The notes under the pieces were generated by a model. The model saw nothing but the letters and a program-made list of their open reading frames with translations, was not told the origin of the DNA and made no database searches. DNA of 33,207 bases from a gamma proteobacterium symbiont of Taylorina sp. (GTDB lineage: Bacteria > Pseudomonadota > Gammaproteobacteria > GRL18): contig JAHXIV010000040.1 in NCBI GenBank assembly GCA_025655455.1, positions 1 through 33,207 on the forward strand, in the 5' to 3' direction. The translations under genes and the position numbers were made by a program. Below are positions 6,650 through 15,379 of the stretch, piece after piece (within the stretch, counting starts at the first letter, position 1; each line of letters opens with the position of its first letter).

Positions 6650-7270
6650 TTAGATACTCTGTTCTGAACGATCACCATGAATCACTTCAACCATATAAAC
6701 AGCCTGAGCTTCCATTTTTAAAAGCAGTTCATCCACTCTGCCGCGCAAATATCGATAAAACATCAACGCAGGTATCGCCACAGATAAACCTGCTGCAGTG
6801 GTAATCAGAGCTTCGGAAATACCATCCGCCAGAATTTTCGGATCACCAACTCCAAGACTGGTAATCACAGCAAATACTTTAATCATGCCAATAACCGTTC
6901 CTAATAAACCCAGCAAAGGGGTAATAGAAGCAATAGTTCCCAAAGTATTTAAGAAACGTTCCAGATCAAGCGCCACCTGACGCCCTTCTTCTTCAATACT
7001 TTCTTTCATAATAGCCCGCGAACCATTATGATTCCTCAGGCCAACAGCTAATACACGTCCCAGTGATGAATTACTATAAAGTTTTTCAATCGCCTCATCA
7101 TTAATTCGTTTTTGCTGATACAGGCTTAAAATTTGTTCCACTAATAATGGAGGGGTAATTTTTTTCTCCTGTAATGTCCAGAAACGCTCCATAACAATGG
7201 TAAATGCCAGGATTGAGCACAATATAATTGGGAGCATAACCCAACCACCAGCAACAATTAATTCAAACAC
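6650..7270 (-). CDS. exbB: ExbB/TolQ/MotA family proton channel protein
   Basis: This is an inner-membrane channel subunit that pairs with ExbD. The 206-aa protein has an N-terminal helix (GGWVMLPIILCSILAFTIVM), a cytoplasmic loop, and two further helices at about residues 110-180. The signature LGTIASITPLLGLLGTVIGM and the later ISEALITTAAGLSVAIPALM are typical MotA/TolQ/ExbB motifs. First gene of the exbB-exbD-lpxK-ycaR operon. In many gammaproteobacteria this operon directly follows comEC; here a Na/Pi-type transporter and a small gene lie between them. No tonB or energised receptor is nearby, so the specific client is unknown. Confidence 0.95.
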   Translation of the reverse strand: MFELIVAGGWVMLPIILCSILAFTIVMERFWTLQEKKITPPLLVEQILSLYQQKRINDEAIEKLYSNSSLGRVLAVGLRNHNGSRAIMKESIEEEGRQVALDLERFLNTLGTIASITPLLGLLGTVIGMIKVFAVITSLGVGDPKILADGISEALITTAAGLSVAIPALMFYRYLRGRVDELLLKMEAQAVYMVEVIHGDRSEQSI

Positions 7271-7345
7271 AATAATTCCTTAAGTTATTAATCTGATAAT
7301 CTTCTTTTCTTGAGTGCTAAAAGATATCTGCATGAGCGTATTATA

Positions 7346-7609
7346 TCAATCATGAATCAGTTTCTTAAGTGCTTTCAAACCTTTTTTACGTTTTGCATGA
7401 ATAATAGCAATTTCTCTTTTCACCATTTTATATTCACTTTTACCTGGCTTTTCATTACATTTTGAAATCAACTTATTCTCTTTTTGTTTTAGTTCCTTAA
7501 GGAGAATTTTTAACTCTTTGGCATTCTTCCTGCGCTTTTTCTTATCCATATCAAAAAAATCACCTAACTGACTCAAAAGATTCTTGCTACTCATTGAATT
7601 TGTCTCCAT
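7346..7609 (-). CDS. small lysine-rich coiled-coil protein, module copy 1
   Basis: An 87-aa, very lysine/glutamate-rich protein with the segment LGDFFDMDKKKRRKNAKELK and a long charged helix (LLKELKQKENKLISK). It is paralogous to the 81-aa protein at 13192-13437, which has MDDFFDLSKKKQKAKNDKFL. Both directly follow a Na/Pi-cotransporter-like gene on the same strand, so the two genes form a duplicated module. No family name is recognised. A link to the cytoplasmic PhoU-like domain of the transporter is a reasonable inference from the repeated pairing. Two starts are possible (7609 with AAGGA upstream, or five codons later with GGAG). Confidence 0.7.
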   Translation of the reverse strand: METNSMSSKNLLSQLGDFFDMDKKKRRKNAKELKILLKELKQKENKLISKCNEKPGKSEYKMVKREIAIIHAKRKKGLKALKKLIHD

Positions 7610-7642
7610 TATTTATAGATCCTTAAAAATTTATTTTTTAGG

Positions 7643-7685
7643 AACCCTTATCCTGTTTATTAGGGTTAGGAACAACTACGTTCCT
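7643..7685 (-). other. two small hairpins after the transporter stop
   Basis: AACCCT/AGGGTT (7643-7648 and 7662-7667) and AGGAAC/GTTCCT (7668-7673 and 7680-7685) form adjacent stems in the gap between the transporter gene and its small partner. They might moderate read-through or protect the mRNA. No T-run follows. Confidence 0.3.
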
Positions 7686-9502
7686 TAATTATTTTCTTCA
7701 TTTTCTGTTTGTTCTTTAATTTCATCTAATTCATTATCATCCAATTGCAAAGCACGTTCTGCATCACTCAAATTACTTCCACGTTTAACAAATAATGTCT
7801 CACCCATCTGCACCAGGTTTTTAAAGAAACTGGTTGCATAAGAAACATCATTCATTAGAGAAGTAGCCATTTCAGGGGTTATTAATTCTTCTCTGATAGA
7901 ATTTGCCAGCCATTCATTCATATTAGAAATATGCTCATCTTGCAGTAACCAGAGATGATCCAGTGAAAATAAAGAACCTTTTTCTTCACTTTCAAGCCGA
8001 ATCGATTCCAGTTCACGAATCAATAAAGCCAGTTCAACTCTTATTTTTGTATAGGCTTCATGCATTTTAGGATTAGATGAATTAGTGTAAATATTCAGAT
8101 TTTTCTGTAAATGTTTGGTATCTTTAATAGCATCTGCAATATTCTGATTAGCCTTACGCAGCCAGTGAATCTGACCGGACTGTTCCATTTCCCAGGAAAA
8201 TCCAGCCTTGCTGATAAAAGCGACAATTGCACCGTAGAGAGACTTGATATTACGTGTATAAGCAGCATCAATATCATAAGACGGCAACTTATGTTGAGTT
8301 TCAGCAATTTTATAAAGATCGTTCTCGGATAACAGATCTGAACGCTTGAAAGCAAAAGCACCGGAAAATAAATTAATCGAATTATCCCAAACACGCAAGG
8401 TTTCATTTCGTACTGCTTCTGTTGCAGTATCAGGATAGTCAATCACTGAATCAATCAGATATAGCGGCTGGCTTCTTTGTGCTTTCTTGGGAATAAACAA
8501 TCCTTCCAGAAAATTAACCAGCATTCTGATAAAGGGTATCATCACAAGAACACCCAGCAGATTGAAAAGTGTATGAAAGACTGCTAATTTCAGAGTATAG
8601 TCATCACTGGCAATACCGACTTCTGCACTGATCCAATCCACAGCTGACATCATTTGATAAATGAATGCAATTGCAAGTAGGCCGGTCACCATATTAAAAA
8701 TGAGGTGTGCACCGGCCAGACGTTTGCCCTGTTCATTAGCGCTCATTGAACCAATAATAGCAGTAATTGTCGTACCCACATTGGCACCGATAGCCAGTGC
8801 TAAAGCATTTTCATAGGAAATCTGCCCTGCTGCCAGGGCAGTAATGGTTAGCACTAATGTCGCATGACTGGATTGCATTATCACAGTTGCCGCAATACCA
8901 ATAGCACAAAACAAAAACAATCCCGGATAACCGGCAACTGCAAATTGAGCCAGATCAATGGTATCCTTAAAGGTTTCAAATCCTTCTTTCATATAATGGA
9001 TACCGAGAAATAAAAAGCCCAGTCCACTTAGAATATAGCCAAAACCCTTCAGTGTATTGGATTTCTGGAATATCAGTAATATACCAAACACCAGCATTGG
9101 CATAGCATAGGCAGAAATTTTAACTTTTAGTCCAAAACCTGCAACCAGCCAGGCTCCTGTAGTGGTTCCTAAATTAGCACCAAAGATAATCCCGACACCT
9201 TCATACAAGCCCAGCAATCCGGCACTCAGAAATGAGATAGTAATTACCGAAACCAGTGAACTGGACTGCATGATTGAAGTACTGACCACACCAAAGCTGA
9301 TACTTTTCCAAAGTTTATTGGTGCTTTGTTGTAATATTTTTTCCAGTGTACCACCGGTAAATGCTTTGAAACCGTCTTCCAGAGATAACATACCAAATAG
9401 AAAAATAGAAACTCCGGCAGCAATTGTTTTAAAATCAGGACTGGCCCAGAATCCCCAACCTAATATTATAAAAATTGTTGGTAATAATATTTTACGCAGC
9501 AT
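7685..9502 (-). CDS. Na/Pi cotransporter family protein with C-terminal PhoU-like domain, copy 1
   Basis: A 605-aa inner-membrane protein of the NptA/YjbB type. The N-terminal half has about nine membrane helices in two repeats, each with a glutamine-serine motif and a glycine-rich hairpin: MQSSSLVSVITISF with IIFGANLGTTTGAW in the first, MQSSHATLVLTITA with AIGANVGTTITA in the second. The C-terminal 230 residues are helical, like PhoU. Family members move phosphate with sodium. In the second motif the third serine is His (QSSH); the other copy in this window keeps QSSS. It is 44-45 percent identical by eye in conserved blocks to 13427-15190. It interrupts the usual comEC-exbB neighbourhood. 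The substrate is inferred from the family. Confidence 0.9.
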   Translation of the reverse strand: MLRKILLPTIFIILGWGFWASPDFKTIAAGVSIFLFGMLSLEDGFKAFTGGTLEKILQQSTNKLWKSISFGVVSTSIMQSSSLVSVITISFLSAGLLGLYEGVGIIFGANLGTTTGAWLVAGFGLKVKISAYAMPMLVFGILLIFQKSNTLKGFGYILSGLGFLFLGIHYMKEGFETFKDTIDLAQFAVAGYPGLFLFCAIGIAATVIMQSSHATLVLTITALAAGQISYENALALAIGANVGTTITAIIGSMSANEQGKRLAGAHLIFNMVTGLLAIAFIYQMMSAVDWISAEVGIASDDYTLKLAVFHTLFNLLGVLVMIPFIRMLVNFLEGLFIPKKAQRSQPLYLIDSVIDYPDTATEAVRNETLRVWDNSINLFSGAFAFKRSDLLSENDLYKIAETQHKLPSYDIDAAYTRNIKSLYGAIVAFISKAGFSWEMEQSGQIHWLRKANQNIADAIKDTKHLQKNLNIYTNSSNPKMHEAYTKIRVELALLIRELESIRLESEEKGSLFSLDHLWLLQDEHISNMNEWLANSIREELITPEMATSLMNDVSYATSFFKNLVQMGETLFVKRGSNLSDAERALQLDDNELDEIKEQTENEENN

Positions 9503-9591
9503 CAGAAATTCCTCATAATACTCTTTTAATTTGGTTAATATTTATTAATTTACACTGCTATAATCATCAGGTCAATTTAAAAATTTGTATT

Positions 9592-12081
9592 TTAGAGGTA
9601 CTCTGGTTTTCGATGCCAGAAACGCCTGTTTTTAATACGATATTGAACTATCAACCAGGAATAATTATCTGAGTCTCGTCGCATCTCAATCGCCCCATTG
9701 CTTGTAGTATACAGCTTTATTTTTCTTTTCTTATAACGCTGCACAACCCGATTTGCAGGGTGATGAAAACGATTACGATAGCCATATGAAAATAAAGCTA
9801 TTTCAGGTCGGATTTTATCAAGAAAAGCATTTGAAGAAGAGGTCTTACTACCATGATGTGGTACCAGTAATATATTTGCTTTTAATTCAGGATAATTCCT
9901 GAGCAATTGCTTTTCTACAGTTTTTTCAATATCACCCGTTAACAAAATTTTCTGATTTGAAATAGTTGTTACTAAAATAACACAAGATTGATTATTAGCT
10001 TTAGGTTTGGCTTTAGTGATTGTACTTAAAGATTGAAGCGGGGATAATATTTCAAATTTAACACCATCCCATTGCCATTGCTGTCCCTGATGACACTGTT
10101 CTACTAAAACATCGTTTATATATGATGATGCACCTTTGGAAAAATATTGCTGATACTTATTTTTTATTTTCTGCGCCTCACCACTTAAAATCTGTTTAAT
10201 TGATAATTTCTGTAATTCAGCAAAAGAACCGGCATGATCGCGATCTGAATGACTAATCACCAGCTTATCAATTTGATCAATGCCTTTTATCCTTAAAAAT
10301 GGAATACTGACCATGTCTGCCATATTAAACTGTGGACTGAACTTATCGCCCGTATCATATAACAAGCTATGATGACGAGTGCGTAAAACAACAGAAAGTC
10401 CCTGCCCCACATCTAAAACATCGATTGCTACCTCCCCTGCTGGTATTTCAGCAGATTCTTCCGCAGCTGAAAGCATAAACGCAGGCAACAGCAGAATCAA
10501 ACCTGACCAGCGAGCAGGCCAGCCTGTTGGCATCAGTAACCAGAAGCAGGCAATAAAGACCAGCATAATGGATAATAATGATATTTCAGATAGATAATAA
10601 TAATTCACTGGAAAAAGGCTCATTTGTTCTAAATACCAGAACAGGGTATCGATTGGCCATTTCAGCATTTCAAATAGTAAGATGCCTAATGGCTCAATAA
10701 TAAATAATAAGGCAGATGCCAACAAGGTCATTGGTACAATGATAAGACTCATTAAAGGGACTGCAATCAAATTAGCCAAAGGTGATATCAGGGAAAACTG
10801 ATGAAACAACAGCATCATCAAGGGTAATAGGCCAATAAAAATTGCCAGTTGTATTTTCCCCAACTGAAATAGTTTTGATAATCGTTCAGTATTAATAGAA
10901 AGACGGCTGGAAAGCAAAAAAATAATAATAGCCACTGCACTGAAAGAGAGCCAAAACCCCAGAGATAAGGGACTCAGCGGATCAATAATTAAAACCATTA
11001 ATAAGGCTGATGATAAAACATAAGCAGGGGCAATTTCACGCTTGAGCATCAATGCAATAAAAACAACCAACAGCATAGTCAATGCTCTTTGGGTCGGAAT
11101 AGAAAAACCAGCCAAAGCGGCATAAACAACAGCAGCCAGTAATGCAGCTATCGATGCCGCATAATAAGCCGGTATCCTCATATTTAAATGTGAGTTAATT
11201 TTCCAGAGTAAATTAACCAGCAGCCAGATTAGAGAAGATATCAGACCTATATGTAGTCCGGAGATTGCAATTAAATGGTTTGTTCCTGTCTGTAAAAATA
11301 GTTGCCATTGCTCAGGCTTCATATCATAACGATAGCCAATAGAAAGCGCTTTTATCAATCCCTTATAAGGATAATCAGACAGGGAATTATCCAGTTTATC
11401 TGATAATTTTTGCCTTAAATTTCTCAAAAAATCAATCACAGAGAATGAATGTTCCGCTGTGTTAATTTTGTAACCTTCTCTCACATAGCCGGTTGCAGCA
11501 ATTCGATTTTGAAACAACCATTTTTCATAATCAAACCCTCCTGGGTTCATCAGACCATTGGGTTGTTTTAAACGAATATCTAATTGCCATTGTTGACCAA
11601 TAGCCAGTTTAGGTCCATTCACTTGGGTGACTTCTTTTTTCACAGCACTATACTGTGTATACTAGGAAAGTTTAACCTTAGCCTGAAAAGAATGATCCCA
11701 CTGTTCCTTTTTTTCAGTAGTTTTTCGTGCTTTAATTTTGAAGTTAAAAGTTTGTTTAGTCTCAGTAGAATAAGGAATGGAGTCAACCGTCCCTATAACC
11801 CGAATAGTTTCCCCTTCCCATTGTTTCAGTTCGAGATGCTTCACATTAAAGTGAATATACAGTGAGGTGTAGACTGCTCCAGAAAAAACACTGAGTGCTA
11901 ACAGACAAAAATAATAAAAAGCAGAGCCTGGACTAACAATTTTATGGTGGACTTTGTATAATAAAAACAGCAGAATAAAAATGATAAAAAGGCTGACCAG
12001 AGTGGTAGATTGATCAGGCAGATAGGGCCAATAAAGCAAGGCAATATTTCCCATTAAAAACGCGACAATCCCTGTTCGCAT
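9592..12081 (-). pseudogene. comEC: comEC/rec2, broken by one in-frame amber codon
   Basis: ComEC forms the inner-membrane channel for incoming single-stranded DNA in natural transformation. The reading frame of 829 codons is continuous except for TAG at 11662-11664 (codon 140). Around it the protein reads AKVKLS-stop-YTQYSAVKKEVTQVN, where relatives have a tryptophan (RLSW), so TGG to TAG is likely. Before it lies the DUF4131 part (start 12081). After it come NPGGFDYEKWLF, the Competence membrane domain (HLIAISGLHIGL) and a metallo-beta-lactamase-like domain (LVISHSDRDHAGS, LLVPHHGSKTSSS). All downstream motifs remain intact, so the mutation is recent, a sequencing error, or read through. 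A GTG at 11643 could start a shorter C-terminal protein. Divergent from the DUF2062 gene, as in many relatives. Confidence 0.9.
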
Positions 12082-12139
12082 GATCTATTTCCTGGTTATT
12101 TATTTGAGAATTTAACTCCGCCCCAAAATTGGTCACATT

Positions 12140-12682
12140 ATGCCAAAAAATTTTATAAAAAAATATATGCCTGATCATACAACAATCAGGGAACACAAGC
12201 ATTTAAAAATCTTTGGTAAGTTATTGCATAATGGTAATCTCTGGCACTTCAATCGCCGTTCTGTCTCAGGTGCCTTTGCCGTCGGTCTTTTCTGTGCTTT
12301 TATTCCATTGCCTTCACAAATGATTTTTGCTGCCGCATGCGCAATTTTACTTCAGGTTAATTTACCCATATCAGTATCACTTGTCTGGATTACTAATCCA
12401 GTGACCATGCCTCCAATTTTTTATGGATCTTATAAATTAGGTGCCTTTATTCTGGGATATGAGCTTTTAGAAACAGATTATCAAATGAATGTAGAATGGT
12501 TTTCTTCACAAATAGAACATATCTGGCAACCCTTTTTATTAGGCTGTTTCATTGCCGGCACTATCAGTGCATTGATTGCTTATACGACGATTCGTCTGCT
12601 ATGGAGATTACATATCATTCAACACATTAAAGCACGTCAGGCTCGCAGGACACCTAAGCGTAAAGCAAAAAAAGCGGATTAA
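12140..12682 (+). CDS. DUF2062 domain-containing membrane protein
   Basis: The 180-aa protein has HFNRRSVSGAFAVGLFCAFI then PLPSQMIFAAACAILLQVNL and WITNPVTMPPIFYGSYKLGA. This is the DUF2062 hallmark, in which a small inner-membrane protein carries a conserved N-P-x-T hairpin between helices. A basic, cytoplasmic N-terminus and a lysine/arginine-rich tail flank three or four membrane segments. Function is unknown. It is divergently transcribed from comEC (58 bases between starts), a conserved neighbourhood. Its stop shares the palindrome TTAA with the stop of the convergent OsmC-like gene. Confidence 0.88.
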   Translation: MPKNFIKKYMPDHTTIREHKHLKIFGKLLHNGNLWHFNRRSVSGAFAVGLFCAFIPLPSQMIFAAACAILLQVNLPISVSLVWITNPVTMPPIFYGSYKLGAFILGYELLETDYQMNVEWFSSQIEHIWQPFLLGCFIAGTISALIAYTTIRLLWRLHIIQHIKARQARRTPKRKAKKAD

Positions 12683-13134
12683 TCCCAAACCGGTTCAATG
12701 CTCACTTCTGATTTAACTGATTTAGCTAAAAAACATTTTTCATGTGATTGATGATGAATTTTTTCTAACACATCCCTGCTCACATCTATTCCAGCAGCAA
12801 AAGTAACCTTAGGTCTTAATATGACTTTGGAAATAATTAGACCTCCCTGTTCATCCGGTTCCAGAAACGCTGTTGCCTGATCGGTATAATCCTGGACGAC
12901 TAAACGCTTTTTTGAGCAGATAGCGATAAAAAATAGTAAATGACAGCTGGAGAGAGAAGCAGCAAAGGCACGTTCCGGATCAGCATATTCAGGATTACCT
13001 AAAAATTCCGGTGCTGATGAGGCATTCACCACAAGACCTTCTCCAAAATCCCATTGATGATCCCGATTGTAATCCTTATAAGCAAATGATTCCGTCTGCT
13101 TAAACCAGTTCAATGTAACATTATGCTGTGACAT
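12679..13134 (-). CDS. OsmC family protein
   Basis: The 151-aa protein has the OsmC/YhfA-type pattern: GNPEYADPERAFAASLSSCH with LLFFIAICSKKRLVV, and later KIHHQSHEKCFLAKSVKSEV. The two cysteines (SLSSCHLL and HEKCFLA) are the peroxidatic and resolving pair that reduces organic hydroperoxides. The Arg/Glu near PERAF also fits. OsmC-type proteins act as cytoplasmic homodimers. The gene is convergent with DUF2062 and overlaps it by the shared TTAA of the two stops. It is placed between DUF2062 and the second transporter module and has no obvious operon partner. Confidence 0.88.
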   Translation of the reverse strand: MSQHNVTLNWFKQTESFAYKDYNRDHQWDFGEGLVVNASSAPEFLGNPEYADPERAFAASLSSCHLLFFIAICSKKRLVVQDYTDQATAFLEPDEQGGLIISKVILRPKVTFAAGIDVSRDVLEKIHHQSHEKCFLAKSVKSEVSIEPVWD

Positions 13135-13191
13135 GATGATATTCCAGTCAGTTTAACTTTAACTAATAACATAGAGATGAAAATTAAATGC

Positions 13192-13437
13192 TTACACACC
13201 GTGTTTCTTGGCTTTTTTTAATAGCTTGTTAATTGCCTTAAATTCTTTACAAAGATTGTAACAGGCCTTACTCTTTTTATCTTTTTTAGCTTCCTTTCTG
13301 ATTTCTTTTTTGATTCTGTCTTTTTTATCTTCCAGTGATTTAATTAACTTTAAAAATTTATCATTTTTTGCTTTTTGTTTTTTCTTTGACAAGTCAAAAA
13401 AATCATCCATTTTGTCTATTAATTCTTTAATCTTCAT
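13192..13437 (-). CDS. small lysine-rich coiled-coil protein, module copy 2
   Basis: 81 aa, starting MKIKELIDKMDDFFDLSKKK and continuing as a lysine-rich helix to KKAKKHGV. I chose the ATG at 13437 because GGGAG lies six bases upstream. It overlaps the transporter stop by 11 bases, which implies coupling; an ORF start at 13470 would overlap more and lacks an RBS. It is paralogous to 7346-7609: both share (L/M)xDFFD(L/M)xKKK near the N-terminus and the same position after a Na/Pi-type gene. Pairing with the transporter as an accessory cytoplasmic factor is inference. Confidence 0.7.
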   Translation of the reverse strand: MKIKELIDKMDDFFDLSKKKQKAKNDKFLKLIKSLEDKKDRIKKEIRKEAKKDKKSKACYNLCKEFKAINKLLKKAKKHGV

Positions 13438-15190
13438 ATTCATCTCCCAGTTCTTTGATTTCATAATCATTAATCCACAATACCACGGCAGAATTCAATA
13501 ACTTTTTACAAATACTATGTGTAAATCCCACATCATTGATTAGAGAAGAAGCCATTTTTGGTTCGATTATGTTATCTCTGATCAGTGTATCAATATCCTT
13601 ATTAATCATTCGTTCATTATCATTTGATTTTTCTTTCAGTATTTCGATTTGAGTTAAAATTTCAGATTCTTCACCCTCGAATTTTCTTATTTGCTGGATT
13701 TCACGTAAGTTGACAATCAGTTCAGCCCTTAATTTATTATATTCATTAATCATATGATTATGCTTTATCTTCTTATAATGATTCAGATTTTTTTGCAGCT
13801 CTCTGACATCTTTCACCATTTCAATAATATTTCTGGCCGTTAATCTAAGTTCATAAATCCTGTGATTACCTTCCTCATCCATATTACTCTGTGACATTGA
13901 AGAATAACGGATAATCGTACTATAAAGATTTTTTAAATCGTCCTGATAAACTTTATTAATATCAATTTCAATCTTGTCTACTGACTTTTCAACGATAACC
14001 TCAATTTTAGTATCAGAATAAATTTCTTCACGATGCAGGTTCATTGCATGAACAATGGCTTCCAGTGATTTATCATAAAGATGAATGGTTTCTTTTCTAA
14101 GAGCTTCCAGAGCTGAAGCCGGAATCTCCATTACCTCAGAGGTTAAATATTTAGGCTGACCACGTCCCTTATGTCTGTGACGAAACAATGTTTCCAGAAA
14201 TCGAACCAGAGGCTTAATAAAAGGAGATACAATCAATACCCCCAGCACATTAAAAATAGTATGAAAAAGTGCCAGTTTCATGGCTACATCAGCTTCATCT
14301 ATTGATAGCTTTGGAGCCAGAATATCAACCAGATCTTTTAATTGATAAATTAAAGCAATAGCGACAACACCCGTGATAATATTAAAAATAAAATGAGCGA
14401 CTGCCAGGCGTTTACCATTTTTATTCGATGCCAGCGCACCTAAAACTGCCGTCACTGTTGTACCCACATTAGCTCCAATAGCCAGGGATAATGCATTAAT
14501 ATAGTCTATCTGTCCTGTAGATAATGCGGTAATAATAATGGCCATAGTGGCACTACTGGATTGAATAATCACAGTAGCAATTGCACCAAATAAGATATAA
14601 ACAAAAACACCTAAATAGCCTTGCATAGCATATTCAGCCAGATTCAGTCCCTCTTTCAGGGTTTCAAAACCTTCTTTCATGTAGGCAATACCCAGAAAGA
14701 TAAAGCCCAGGCCGATCAAAATACTACCTATTCCCTTATAAGTATTATGTTTGGAAAATTCCATAATGACACCAAAAATCAGCATCGGCAATGCATAGTG
14801 CGCTATTTTTATTTTTAAACCAAAAGCAGATACCAGCCATGCGGTTGCAGTAGTACCGATATTAGAACCAAATACCACACCAACAGCTGAAGTTAGACTA
14901 ATTAGTTCTGCAGAAAGAAACGATATAACAATCACTGAGACTAAAGAGGAACTTTGCACCACTGCAGTAGCAAGAAAGCCGGTTCCAATTGCCTTGGGAG
15001 TGGTACGGGTAAATTTCTCAAGAACAGTTTCCAAGGCACCGCCACTAAAGAGTTTAAAGCCATTTTCCATATAGTGCATACCAATAAGAAAAACAGCAAT
15101 ACCGGCAATAATGGTTTTAGCATCATTACTGGTCACAACAAACCAGGCAAAAACCAAAAATAATAGTGGAGATATCAATCTTTTTAGCAT
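13427..15190 (-). CDS. Na/Pi cotransporter family protein with C-terminal PhoU-like domain, copy 2
   Basis: A 587-aa paralog of 7685-9502. Both glutamine-serine repeats are canonical: VVQSSSLVSVIVISFLSA with VVFGSNIGTTATAW, and IIQSSSATMAIIITALST with AIGANVGTTVTAVL. About nine membrane helices are followed by a charged helical C-terminus (from residue about 345) resembling PhoU, which usually gates or senses in these proteins. It probably mediates sodium-coupled phosphate movement. Its small partner gene overlaps its stop. About 105 bases downstream of the MITE-like repeat at 15295. Compared with copy 1 it keeps the serine where copy 1 has histidine in the second QSS motif, so the two may differ in substrate or rate. 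Confidence 0.9.
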   Translation of the reverse strand: MLKRLISPLLFLVFAWFVVTSNDAKTIIAGIAVFLIGMHYMENGFKLFSGGALETVLEKFTRTTPKAIGTGFLATAVVQSSSLVSVIVISFLSAELISLTSAVGVVFGSNIGTTATAWLVSAFGLKIKIAHYALPMLIFGVIMEFSKHNTYKGIGSILIGLGFIFLGIAYMKEGFETLKEGLNLAEYAMQGYLGVFVYILFGAIATVIIQSSSATMAIIITALSTGQIDYINALSLAIGANVGTTVTAVLGALASNKNGKRLAVAHFIFNIITGVVAIALIYQLKDLVDILAPKLSIDEADVAMKLALFHTIFNVLGVLIVSPFIKPLVRFLETLFRHRHKGRGQPKYLTSEVMEIPASALEALRKETIHLYDKSLEAIVHAMNLHREEIYSDTKIEVIVEKSVDKIEIDINKVYQDDLKNLYSTIIRYSSMSQSNMDEEGNHRIYELRLTARNIIEMVKDVRELQKNLNHYKKIKHNHMINEYNKLRAELIVNLREIQQIRKFEGEESEILTQIEILKEKSNDNERMINKDIDTLIRDNIIEPKMASSLINDVGFTHSICKKLLNSAVVLWINDYEIKELGDEYED

Positions 15191-15294
15191 AAGTTTTATA
15201 AGCTCTTGGTGTGAAAGTTATTAGCTTTAAAGTAGATAAAGAATATGCCTAATCCACAAAATTTTCAATATAAAGTTTAACTTATTTTACTTAG

Positions 15295-15379
15295 GAGCTA
15301 TCAGTAAATAAAATTTATCGCTGTCATTTTGCTAGCATTAAATAGCAAATAAGACAGTGAAAATTTTATGTTTCATATG
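15295..15379. repeat. MITE-like repeat, copy B
   Basis: Homologous to 4921-4995 in the same orientation, with 13 extra bases in the loop. CTGTCATTTTGCTA pairs with TAGCAAATAAGACAG around GCATTAAA, and the AT-rich outer arms also pair, giving an imperfect hairpin over about 80 bp. It supplies the last codons and the stop of the gene at 15366. Confidence 0.65.
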
